Below, piece after piece: positions 26,370 through 34,311 of a stretch of DNA of 64,000 nt. Location of the stretch: positions 1 through 64,000 of the forward strand of contig JBMOOH010000042.1 in the NCBI GenBank assembly GCA_049323795.1. The letters run 5' to 3'. Below the pieces are notes generated by a model. The model worked only from the letters and a program-made list of their open reading frames with translations, made no database searches and was not told where the DNA came from. A program made the translations under genes and the position numbers. The DNA is from JAOADN01 sp049323795 (GTDB lineage Bacteria; Pseudomonadota; Alphaproteobacteria; Rhodobacterales; Rhodobacteraceae). Each line of letters starts with the position of its first letter. The stretch's first letter is position 1.

Positions 26370-27373
26370 GGCCGATACCCGATGAACGTGACCTTGAGGC
26401 CGGCGCCGGCGACGGTCGAGCCGACCTGGTCGATGTCGATGGTGATCTCCGCGTCGTCGGCGAGGTTCGCGTCGGAAATGACCGCCGGCACCGCCGCCGT
26501 GACCGAGGTTTTCTGAGACACATCGATCGAGAGGGCCGTCGAGAAGATCGAGACGTTGGCCTCGTTGACATCGACGATGATCGTCGCGCCGGTCGGCGCG
26601 GTCTTGACCGAGGCCCGGACCGCCGTCAGCACCATTGCGAAAGGCATGCGGAAGGTGATCTTGGCGGTCCCCGCGGTCAGCGCCGTGGCCTCGTCGCTGA
26701 CCGCGACCGTGAATGCCTCAAAGGTGAAGGCACTCATCGGCGCGACCCTGGAACCATACGAGGCGGCGCTATCGTAGATCAGCACCCTGTCGGCCGCGAC
26801 CGGCGTTGCCTTGGCGGCGAGCGTGGTTCCGAGCATGTTGACGAATGTACCGACCGCCTGCTTCAGCCAGGCGACGGTCCATCTGCGGACCGAGGTGCCG
26901 GTGCCATTGTCGAGCTCTGCCTGGTTCGGCAGCGGGGTAAGGCTCTCGTACGCGGAAACGACCTGAGCGGGTGTCTGGTAGACATCGCTGTAATCTGCCT
27001 TGAACCAGTTCGCCGCGAAGGTCACGGCCGAGGCATTGTCGAGGATCGCGATGATCCGGTCGTTGACCGCGAAATCGACCCCGCCCACGGTGCCCGCGAC
27101 GCTGACGATCCAGCTCTCGCCGGCCTGCGCGGTGCCGCCGCCCGGAAAGGTGCCGGCCGCCGCGCTCCACACACCCTTGAGCACGACCGAGGCATCGAGC
27201 GCCAGGATGCGGGTTTCCATCCAGTCGAGATCGACCGGTTGGGTCACGGTGATCTGGTTGGACTTCGCGTAAAGCTCGGTGAAATTGGCGTTGATCTTCC
27301 CCGCTCCGGCCCGCAGGCCGTCGCCGGTGCCGTCGTTGGCGGTCACGCCGATATTGATGATCTGCTGGGCCAT
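26366..27373 (-). CDS. Phage tail fibre-associated structural protein
   Basis: 335 residues. The N-terminal segment MAQQIINIGVTANDGTGDG-LRAGAGKINANFTELY is a motif shared by many phage fibre and adaptor proteins, where it caps a trimeric fibre or marks the virion attachment end. The C-terminal 130 residues (MPFAMVLTAVRASVKTAPTG, VDVNEANVSIFS, LADDAEITIDIDQVGS) form a beta-sandwich-like head found at tips of fibres. Four-base overlap with the spike gene and direct abutment with the small gene behind it. Probably connects or assists the spike. Confidence 0.72.
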   Translation of the reverse strand: MAQQIINIGVTANDGTGDGLRAGAGKINANFTELYAKSNQITVTQPVDLDWMETRILALDASVVLKGVWSAAAGTFPGGGTAQAGESWIVSVAGTVGGVDFAVNDRIIAILDNASAVTFAANWFKADYSDVYQTPAQVVSAYESLTPLPNQAELDNGTGTSVRRWTVAWLKQAVGTFVNMLGTTLAAKATPVAADRVLIYDSAASYGSRVAPMSAFTFEAFTVAVSDEATALTAGTAKITFRMPFAMVLTAVRASVKTAPTGATIIVDVNEANVSIFSTALSIDVSQKTSVTAAVPAVISDANLADDAEITIDIDQVGSTVAGAGLKVTFIGYRP

Positions 27374-27567
27374 CAGGCTGCCTCGTCGAATGTGTGGTAG
27401 GTGATATCGAAGGTGAGCTGGGTGCTGTCGAAGGTCGGATTGGCTGCGGCGGCCGCCATCGTCACGATCATGGTCCCGTCGCCGACGGCCAGGGTCACCG
27501 ATCCTGACGCATGATCGGCAAGCGCGAGCGGCGATGGCGCCGCGAAATGATCGGCGAGAAGGATCAC
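27373..27567 (-). CDS. Small phage protein, function unknown
   Basis: 64 residues, MILLADHFAAPSPLALADH. I do not recognise a family. Beta-rich with VTLAVGDGTMIVTM and FDSTQLTFDITYHTF, no membrane segment. Its frame sits between two overlapping phage genes with one-to-four base overlaps, which supports translation. Confidence 0.6.
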   Translation of the reverse strand: MILLADHFAAPSPLALADHASGSVTLAVGDGTMIVTMAAAAANPTFDSTQLTFDITYHTFDEAA

Positions 27568-27875
27568 GGCGTGATCTCCTGGGCGACCTTGATCTTGAAG
27601 GTTTTCGACCGCCGGATCGCGCCGCCGCCGGCGTCGTACTTGACGTCGCAGGAGAGCGCGGCCACCGGCCAGGCCTGGGTCTGTGCCGCGGTCGCGGACA
27701 GGCGGAACTGCCCTGCCGCCGCGTTCGTCACCGCCACGCCGAGCGCCTGCGAGAAACCGGTGATCGCGACGGAGGAGGTGATCGTCATGCCCGTCAGGCT
27801 CACCGGCAGCCCGGCCGCATCGGTGCGCGTCACATCGAGGACGAGCTGCTCGCCGCGCTTGATTTCAATGTCCAT
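27564..27875 (-). CDS. Phage protein with Ig-like / baseplate-type fold
   Basis: 103 residues, beginning MDIEIKRGEQLVLDVTRTDAAGLPVSLTGMTI. This opening resembles the N-terminal beta domain of phage baseplate upper proteins, which hold receptor-binding proteins. The end SCDVKYDAGGGAIRRSKTFKIKV completes a beta-sandwich. A structural role at the tail tip is an inference from the fold pattern and position. Confidence 0.65.
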   Translation of the reverse strand: MDIEIKRGEQLVLDVTRTDAAGLPVSLTGMTITSSVAITGFSQALGVAVTNAAAGQFRLSATAAQTQAWPVAALSCDVKYDAGGGAIRRSKTFKIKVAQEITP

Positions 27876-28218
27876 TCTGACCTCCAGTGGTCATGCGGGC
27901 GACCGTTCCGGCCGTGATGAAGAGCGCGTGGGCGGCGAGTGCCGGCCAGACGCCGTAGGCAACGGCCACCGCGACGGTGGCGACATGGGCGGTGTCCTCG
28001 ATCCCGTCGGCGAGCTCGCCGCCCCAGAAGAGAAGCTGCGGCAGCTCGACAATCGCGAGATAGCCGAGGATCAACGGCGGGAGCGCCGATGGCCCCCAGA
28101 GGACCGCGGGCACGCCGCCCAGGATATAGCCGTGCCCGAGCTGGTTCAGCGCATAGGCCCGGGGCGCACCCTTGAAGGCCGACGGCGTTCGCCACAGGTT
28201 CAGCAGCCAGTGGATCAT
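27865..28218 (-). CDS. Small membrane protein in the phage fibre cluster
   Basis: 117 residues from MIHWLLNLWRTPSAF, start overlapping the upstream stop (ATGA). About three hydrophobic stretches: GYILGGVPAVLWGPSALPPLILGYLAIV, a short LPQLLFWG, and HVATVAVAVAYGVWPALAAHALFITAGTVA. An integral membrane protein is unusual in a tail-fibre cluster. Possible roles are lysis, as a holin-like protein, or superinfection exclusion, but no family match was recognised. It overlaps the next gene by 11 bases. Confidence 0.65.
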   Translation of the reverse strand: MIHWLLNLWRTPSAFKGAPRAYALNQLGHGYILGGVPAVLWGPSALPPLILGYLAIVELPQLLFWGGELADGIEDTAHVATVAVAVAYGVWPALAAHALFITAGTVARMTTGGQNGH

Positions 28219-28757
28219 GGCAGCGCCCCCTCGTAGGCCGCCACGATCGCGGCGATCGCGGCGTCGCTCGCGGCTGCCTCGACCGCATAGACCGCCCCGA
28301 GCCTGGCAGTCTCGATCTGGCCCGCGGCCACCTTCCACTGGGCGCTCATGTAGAGCCAGATCTGCGCCAGCTGGTACGCGGTCGGCGCAGTCAGGCCCGG
28401 ACCGACTTCGGACGCCATCAGCGGATAGTCAGTCAGATCGGAGGGCTCTGGGTTCAGCGCGACATAGGAGACGGCCTCCGCCTCCTTCCTCAGATAGAGC
28501 ATCTCCTGGCCGGGAAGGTCGGTGATGAAGGTCCGCCTCAGGTCGCCGGCGAGGTCGTTGATCCGGGTGATCGCCCGCCTTCGGACCGGGCCGAGATCGG
28601 CCCTGACCACCGCGCCGCCCACGACCTTCAGGCCGCCCAGCTCGCCGAGATCCTGGTCAGGGGTATCGATGAAGGCATAATCCGGGATCGGAGCCCAGGC
28701 CGCCTCGCCCCGGAAGACCGAAGTGACGGTGTCGTTCTGATCGTAATAGACGCGCAT
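28215..28757 (-). CDS. Phage tail-associated protein (tail fibre assembly-like)
   Basis: 180 residues starting MRVYYDQNDTVTSVFRGEAAW. The second half has RRRAITRINDLAGDLRRTFITDLPGQEMLYLRKEAEA, a helical domain seen in phage tail fibre assembly or DUF4376-like proteins that sit near the tip. It begins three bases after the tail tip gene and ends overlapping the membrane protein gene. The function is a plausible guess from position and the helical pattern, not from a firm family match. Confidence 0.65.
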   Translation of the reverse strand: MRVYYDQNDTVTSVFRGEAAWAPIPDYAFIDTPDQDLGELGGLKVVGGAVVRADLGPVRRRAITRINDLAGDLRRTFITDLPGQEMLYLRKEAEAVSYVALNPEPSDLTDYPLMASEVGPGLTAPTAYQLAQIWLYMSAQWKVAAGQIETARLGAVYAVEAAASDAAIAAIVAAYEGALP

Positions 28758-28760
28758 CGC

Positions 28761-31700
28761 TCAGGCCCGCATCGGATAGAAGAGGTAGTTGTAGGTGATC
28801 GCCGAGCCGTCCGAACTGTAGACGCTGGGTCGGCCATCGGTGATGAAGGTGAGGACGTTGGAGTTCCAGCCGCCGAGCCATGCAGCGCCCGGTTTCAGGA
28901 GGATGTTCATCTTCAGGGACGTGCCGTCGGTCCCATTGGTGACGATCCAGAGGCCTGGCCCGTGGTTCGGGAAGATCGTGTCGCCGGACTGGTTGGCGGC
29001 CTTCGAGAACTGGCTGGTCACTGCCGGGTAGAGCGTCACCACCCCGGCTGGCAGGATGGCCGACGAGAGCATGGTGACCTTGACCTGGCCGCCGGATCCG
29101 GCACCGCCATTGCCGCCATTGCTGGTGGTCTCGATGCCGCCTGCACCGCCATTGCCGATGGTGATCTCCAGCTTCGGATTGGCGAGACCAAGGGCGGCAA
29201 GATTGTAGTTCGAGACGGTGATCAGGCTGCCTTTCCTGCCGCCCTGACCTCCGACATAGCCGGACGATTGGTTGGCACTGCCGCCGCCCGCGCCGCCACC
29301 GCCCGCGCCGCGGCCAGTCCCCGCGCCGCCGTTAGTCGGCGGTCGGTAGTTGTCTTCTCGACCGGAGGTATACGCCCCGCGTCCCACCGCCCCGCCTATG
29401 CCGTAGGCCGAGCTTTCGCCTGCGGCAATGCCAGTGGCGGTGGTCGATGCTCCCGCCGCGCCACCATCGGCCGTCCACGAAATGCCGGTATAGGTCGCGC
29501 CGTCATAGAGCTTGACCACCGTGTTCTGGCCGGCCTGTGCGGCCGTATAGCCCGCCGACGCATAGACCCCGCCACCGCCCGCGCCTGCCAGAAGTTCCAG
29601 CGATAAGCTCTTCGTGCCTACCGCGATCGTGATCGTCTGGGTGGTCGTGTAGGTCGTCGCGCCCATCGAGGTCGCCGCCAGAATGCCGAAAGCGGCGTTG
29701 ACGATGTCGACACCATTGTCCTTGGTGGCGCGCACATGCTGGCTCAGTCCGGAGGGCGAGGTCGAGCCCATCAGGAAACCGAAGCCGGTCGAGAGGTCCT
29801 GGTTCAGCGTCCGGCCCATGTAGATGCCGTCCGCGCTGAAGTCGGAGGCCGAGCCCTTCCCCATTGCAAAACCGGCGCCGACTGCGTCGATCGACAGGTT
29901 CTGGTCGATGGCCATGTTGGCGGCCTTCACGGCCGCCGCGGCGATGAGGCCGGACGTGATGGTGCCCGCCTCCAGCCGGTCGGCGTTGACCGCACCCGCG
30001 GCTATGTGCTGGGTGATGATTTCGCCGTCGACAAGGAGCTGGCCCACATTGGCGCGGTTGCAGAAGATGTCGTCCCAGTAGACCGTTCCAGCCGAGTGGC
30101 CGAGGATGCACGGCTGAAGGACGGCATAGACGGCGTTCGCTGGCGCGGTCACGTTCCCGGAAACCCGCCCGAAGCTGACGGTGATGTTGGCGTCGAGCGC
30201 GCTGACGGGGCTCGACGAGAGCGCGGCCCGGTTCGCGCCCTGCCATTCGAGACGAACCCCGGCCGACACACAGGCCGCGCCGGCCGTCTTGGCGACATAG
30301 GCGGAGATGAAGAACCGATCGCCGGGCGCGCAATTGAAGACCAGGTCGTTGGCGATGTTCGTATCGGCGGCCAAGCCCGCCGCCCAGGTCCGCCTCATGG
30401 ACCGGAGCCCGGTCTGGCGCTGCACCGGGTCGTAGGCCCAGCCCTGGCCGGCGGGCAGCGACCAGCCTGTTCCCCGTTCGAAGCTCGGGTTCTCGCAGAG
30501 GTTCGAGAAATCGCCGATCGCCATCGCCCTGGCGCCGACAGCTCCGCTGGCGATCAGGTCCGCGCCGATCGTGCCGAGGAGGTCGGCGGTCTCGACCGAC
30601 GCGGTCCAGCCCGTGCCATCCCAGCGGTAGAGCTTGAGATTGGTCGTCAGGAACACCAGTTCGCCGACGAAGCGCTCCGGCCCGGCGGGCGGTAGCGCCG
30701 AGACGAGCTTGGGCACGGTCAGGCCGGCGGCGGTGAAGATCTGGGTGACGTCACCGAAATCCGAGAGCGAGATATAGGTCGCCGGCGTCGTCGCGACGAG
30801 CCACGGCGTCCAGGTGACCGGCCGGGGCGCGACGAAGCGGGCGCGAACCTCGTAGGTCGTCTCGGGCAGGATGCCGGCGGTGACGATCTGGCTTCCCGAT
30901 GCCACGTTGGTCGTGACGCCGCCCACGACCTGCGGGCCGCCCAGGCGCCGGAACTCGTATTCGAGTGCGGAGACGTCATCCTGGTTTGCTCCGTTCCAGG
31001 TCAGGAGGAGCGCCGGGCGCCGCGCCGTGAGGCTCGCGTCGTCGAGCGCCGTCCCGAGGACCGCGAAGGACGGCACGCTCTGCGGCGGCGGCAGGTCGGA
31101 GCCGGGCACCGGCGCGGCCCAGGGCAGTTCGAGCGACGCGTTCCAGTCGTAGTCCGACGGATCGACCTCGCGCAGGCCGACGGCCTGCAGCAGGCTTGCC
31201 GGGTCGTGCGCGATCTCGACCACCTCGAAGAGCTTGGCCGTATAGCCGTTGCGCGCGCTGGTCCAGCTGATGACGTCATGGGGCTCGAGAATGGCGGCAT
31301 CGGGCGGCAGGACCAGCTGGTGGCGGTGGAAGCGCCGCTCCTCGTTGATCCAGGCCTTCATGAGCCGCTGGACCTGGCCGGCGTAGGGGCAGGCGGGCAA
31401 AGGCACGTTGGCGATCAGGCGGCGGCCGTCCGCAGCCTCGGCCGCCGCGTCGTAGCGCGGCGGGGCGTCGCGGCTTTCCCAGAGCGAGGCGGGATCCGGG
31501 AAGGTCGCATGAACGCCGTTGTAGGTCTGGGCGAGCGAGGGATGGAGCGAATGGCTCTGCTCGTCGGTGACGATGATGTCGCCATCGAGGAGGGTCTTGA
31601 CCGGAGCTCCTGGCGCGCCGATCGCGACCTTCATCTTGCCCCCGATGTCGGTCATCCGGCCCGCGCAGGTCTTCAGCAGCTCCTCGATGACCTCGGCCGG

Positions 31701-32627
31701 CTCGCGGTCGATGGCGATCTCGAACCCGGCCCGGTAGCGCGGTTCGGTCCCGCCGGCCGCGAGGCTTATCGGCTCGTCGCAGGCGTTCATCGCCGCGAAC
31801 CATTCCGGCGTGGGGAGGTCCGTCGCGGACCAGCCGCCGCCCCAGATGTCGCCGCCCGGCAGCGCGATGCCGCGCAGGATGTTGTAGATCATGACCGCGG
31901 GGTTGTAGGACCGTGTCCAGGTCGCGGGATTGGTCCAGCTCTGGCTTCCCGTCCCGCCGAGGCTCGGATCCTGACGGGGATCGTAGAGGCGGATGCCGTC
32001 CACCTCGAAGCGGACGCCCGGAAAGCCCTTGAAGAGTTCGCGGTCGAAGCGGAAGGTGAGGATCGCATAGGCGGTCCCGGTTGCGACCATATCGGCCGAC
32101 CAAGGCCGCTGCGGATGGGCGGCGTATTTTGCGAGCAGCATCGGGTCGGCCGTCGTCTGCGTGCCGTCGTACCATTTCACCCAGGCCGCGTCCGACTTGC
32201 CCTTGAGCGTGAGGGGCAGGCCGTAATCCGGATGAGCCACCGTGCCGATCGCCGCGATGTCGCCGTCAACGAAGAGCCGCGACAGCGTCACTCCGGGCAG
32301 ATCGGAGACCGCGATGACATAGGTGAGATAGGCGTTCGGCGTGCCGCCGGCCGTTCCATGCGTCATCGGCGGTGCCACCAGCTGGCCGCCGGTCGCGTAA
32401 CGGCCGACGATGAAGGCCTGGGGGTCGGTGCCGCCGGTCTGGGTGGTTTCGGTGGTGATGCCGGGCGGTTTCGGCCGCTCGATATCCGGAGCGAGCGCGC
32501 GGGAGAGTGCGGAGAGACCGATCGCGAAGACGCTCCTGACGGCGAACCCGGCCAGCCAGGCGCTCGCGGCGGGTCCGAAGCCGATGGCCGAAAAGACACT
32601 GGTGAGCGCGGCGACGACGGGAGGCAT
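28761..32627 (-). CDS. Phage tail tip / host-specificity protein
   Basis: 1288 residues from the ATG at 32625-32627, which overlaps the DUF6950 stop. Residues 1-50 are hydrophobic; 65-500 form the central tail-hub part, with FIVGRYATGGQLVAPPMTHGT, DLPGVTLSRLFVDGD and FDRELFKGFPGVRFEVDGIRLYD. A fibronectin-III-like unit spans about 515-615 (PALLLTWNGANQDDVSALEY ... TYEVRARFVAPRPVTW). The middle (about 700-1000) has the heptad-like linker region common to J-type proteins (ITQHIAAGAVNADRLEAGTITSGLIAAAAVKA). The C-terminal 180 residues are Gly-rich, as in fibre tips. The protein is the hub that contacts the host and holds the fibres. Confidence 0.85.
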   Translation of the reverse strand: MPPVVAALTSVFSAIGFGPAASAWLAGFAVRSVFAIGLSALSRALAPDIERPKPPGITTETTQTGGTDPQAFIVGRYATGGQLVAPPMTHGTAGGTPNAYLTYVIAVSDLPGVTLSRLFVDGDIAAIGTVAHPDYGLPLTLKGKSDAAWVKWYDGTQTTADPMLLAKYAAHPQRPWSADMVATGTAYAILTFRFDRELFKGFPGVRFEVDGIRLYDPRQDPSLGGTGSQSWTNPATWTRSYNPAVMIYNILRGIALPGGDIWGGGWSATDLPTPEWFAAMNACDEPISLAAGGTEPRYRAGFEIAIDREPAEVIEELLKTCAGRMTDIGGKMKVAIGAPGAPVKTLLDGDIIVTDEQSHSLHPSLAQTYNGVHATFPDPASLWESRDAPPRYDAAAEAADGRRLIANVPLPACPYAGQVQRLMKAWINEERRFHRHQLVLPPDAAILEPHDVISWTSARNGYTAKLFEVVEIAHDPASLLQAVGLREVDPSDYDWNASLELPWAAPVPGSDLPPPQSVPSFAVLGTALDDASLTARRPALLLTWNGANQDDVSALEYEFRRLGGPQVVGGVTTNVASGSQIVTAGILPETTYEVRARFVAPRPVTWTPWLVATTPATYISLSDFGDVTQIFTAAGLTVPKLVSALPPAGPERFVGELVFLTTNLKLYRWDGTGWTASVETADLLGTIGADLIASGAVGARAMAIGDFSNLCENPSFERGTGWSLPAGQGWAYDPVQRQTGLRSMRRTWAAGLAADTNIANDLVFNCAPGDRFFISAYVAKTAGAACVSAGVRLEWQGANRAALSSSPVSALDANITVSFGRVSGNVTAPANAVYAVLQPCILGHSAGTVYWDDIFCNRANVGQLLVDGEIITQHIAAGAVNADRLEAGTITSGLIAAAAVKAANMAIDQNLSIDAVGAGFAMGKGSASDFSADGIYMGRTLNQDLSTGFGFLMGSTSPSGLSQHVRATKDNGVDIVNAAFGILAATSMGATTYTTTQTITIAVGTKSLSLELLAGAGGGGVYASAGYTAAQAGQNTVVKLYDGATYTGISWTADGGAAGASTTATGIAAGESSAYGIGGAVGRGAYTSGREDNYRPPTNGGAGTGRGAGGGGAGGGSANQSSGYVGGQGGRKGSLITVSNYNLAALGLANPKLEITIGNGGAGGIETTSNGGNGGAGSGGQVKVTMLSSAILPAGVVTLYPAVTSQFSKAANQSGDTIFPNHGPGLWIVTNGTDGTSLKMNILLKPGAAWLGGWNSNVLTFITDGRPSVYSSDGSAITYNYLFYPMRA

Positions 32628-33058
32628 CAGGCAGCCTCCCCGTCGAACGGCACATGGAAGGTGCGGAGCGCCTCGGAGCGCGGCAGGAAGCCGAGCCCAT
32701 CGGTGCCGGGCACGGCGATCGTGGCGCCCAGAACCACGCCGAGCGCCGGACCGTCGGGCCCTTCGACGACCGCCACGTCGCCCACCACCGCCAGCGCCGG
32801 CGGGATCTCGCCGAGGAGCGTCCCCGCCATACTCACATGGTCGAGGTAGCCCGTTTTCCGGAGGATGCGCTTCGCCCCGGCCGCACTGCGATAGCGTCCC
32901 CGCCAGCCAACCGCGACATCCGTGCCGGTCATCGCCAGAACCGCGTCGGCGGCGAAGAGTGCGCAGTCGTGAACGCCCCATTCGAACGGCCGCTGCAGCG
33001 ATGCGTCGATGCAGGCCGAGAGCCGGCCGCGCCAGTCCGGAAGCCTGGCCATCATCAT
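32627..33058 (-). CDS. DUF6950 family (NlpC/P60-like) phage tail protein
   Basis: 143 residues with three consecutive possible start ATGs (33058, 33055, 33052). HDCALFAADAVLAMTGTD near 29-46 has the Cys of an NlpC/P60-like fold, and GDVAVVEGPDGPALGVVLG near 93 the small barrel part with LRTFHVPF at the end. In tail modules the NlpC/P60 gene sits between the hub and the tip gene, exactly as here. It may cut or modify peptidoglycan at infection, or serve as a tip-assembly factor. Confidence 0.75.
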   Translation of the reverse strand: MMMARLPDWRGRLSACIDASLQRPFEWGVHDCALFAADAVLAMTGTDVAVGWRGRYRSAAGAKRILRKTGYLDHVSMAGTLLGEIPPALAVVGDVAVVEGPDGPALGVVLGATIAVPGTDGLGFLPRSEALRTFHVPFDGEAA

Positions 33059-33651
33059 GCTTCCCCCCAGGCGGTGGAGACGGACCCGGAGATCTCGGCA
33101 TAGCGGCGGAAGCGGTCGCCGGATCTGAGACGATGGCTCGCATCGCTGCGCTTGAGCTCCAGCTTGCGGGTCAGCGCGCGCGCGGCCGAGGCGATGCGCA
33201 GCTCCACGCCGCCCTCGCCGCCCGTGGCCGGGGTGCGGATGTCGACCTCGTCGACCCAGCCGCGGAGCGCGAGCCAGGGCGCGCCGACGATCGTGTTCGT
33301 GACGGGATCGATGACGACGCCATGGACCTCGACCGGGGCGAGCCGCGCGTCATATCCCCGGACCGCCTGCTCGACCTCGGGCGAGATCGCGGCAAGGGTG
33401 ATCGAGTGCATGCGGACGCTGAGGCCCGAGCCGTAGGTGATCCGGTCGAGCCCGAGGATCGTGCCGGCGCCGTAATAGTCGCGGATGCCGCCCAGGTCGA
33501 ACTGCTGGTGATCGAACCCGTTCCAGAGCCCCATGCTCGCGGGCAGGCCCGTCGCGCGATCCTTGGCGGTGATCCAGACGAGCGTATGGACACGCAGCGC
33601 GTCCGGCCGGGTCGCGAGGTGGGCGGCAAGGGTGGCTGGCAGAGTGCGCAT
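33055..33651 (-). CDS. Phage tail hub-type protein
   Basis: 198 residues, MRTLPATLAAHLATRPDALRVHTLVWITAKDRATG. The pattern (ITYGSGLSVRMHSITLAAIS, VRGYDARLAPVEVHGVVIDPVTN and WVDEVDIRTPATGGEGGVELRIAS) matches the tail-tip protein that precedes the NlpC/P60 gene in Rhodobacterales phage and GTA-type tails (DUF2163-like). Three bases separate it from the upstream gene, and it overlaps the DUF6950 gene. No cysteine or membrane segment. Confidence 0.7.
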   Translation of the reverse strand: MRTLPATLAAHLATRPDALRVHTLVWITAKDRATGLPASMGLWNGFDHQQFDLGGIRDYYGAGTILGLDRITYGSGLSVRMHSITLAAISPEVEQAVRGYDARLAPVEVHGVVIDPVTNTIVGAPWLALRGWVDEVDIRTPATGGEGGVELRIASAARALTRKLELKRSDASHRLRSGDRFRRYAEISGSVSTAWGEA

Positions 33652-33654
33652 CGC

Positions 33655-34311
33655 TCACCTCACCGTCTGCAGGAAATCGAAGGTCGTGCCTTCGACAAGG
33701 CCCCGGCGCAGGGTTCCGGCCCGGGCCGAGCCCGGCACGACGATCGCCTTGACCGGCGGACGGGCAAGCGAGGCCGACGCGCCGGCGATGAGCGCGACGG
33801 GCAGGGCCGGCGCGACCTCGTTCCACCCGGTCAGGCCCGACGCATCGGCGCTCGCGGCAACGACGATCCGGTGGAGCCCGTAGCGGACCGGCGATGCCCC
33901 CCAGGTGACGCCGACGAGATCGCCGCGGCGAAGCGGATAGTTCGTCGGCAGACCGGTGAGCCGCAGTTCGCGGCGGTCGGCGCCGATCGCCTGCACGGTA
34001 ACGGCGGACATGCCGAGCACCAGGCCGTCGGGATCGAGCGCCGGGTAGGGCCGGGTCAGATCATGCATGAGGAAGCTCGCGCCCGACTGCCGCGCGAGAT
34101 CGACCAGCGCCATGGCCTCGGCCGCCTCGTCCGGCATGAGGCGGCCGAGCGTCACGGTGCCGCGCCAGAGCGCGGGAGCGAGCTCGCGCGTCAGGACCTG
34201 GCCGGCGCCGGTGCCCGCGCTTTCGAGCTGCGGCGCGCAGTCCATGGTCAGGGTGGAGATCGGCAGGAGATCCCAGAAGGCTGCGAGGCTGAGGGGGAAG
34301 GAGAGCGTCAT
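33655..34311 (-). CDS. Phage distal tail-like protein
   Basis: 218 residues. MTLSFPLSLAAFWDLLPISTLTM, then QVLTRELAPALWRGTVTLGRL and FLMHDLTRPYPALDPDG; in tails of this type the gene directly after the tape measure makes the distal tail (Dit-like) ring. The end ARAGTLRRGLVEGTTFDFLQTV is typical of the group. Start overlaps the tape measure stop by four bases. Assignment rests on position plus pattern. Confidence 0.7.
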   Translation of the reverse strand: MTLSFPLSLAAFWDLLPISTLTMDCAPQLESAGTGAGQVLTRELAPALWRGTVTLGRLMPDEAAEAMALVDLARQSGASFLMHDLTRPYPALDPDGLVLGMSAVTVQAIGADRRELRLTGLPTNYPLRRGDLVGVTWGASPVRYGLHRIVVAASADASGLTGWNEVAPALPVALIAGASASLARPPVKAIVVPGSARAGTLRRGLVEGTTFDFLQTVR

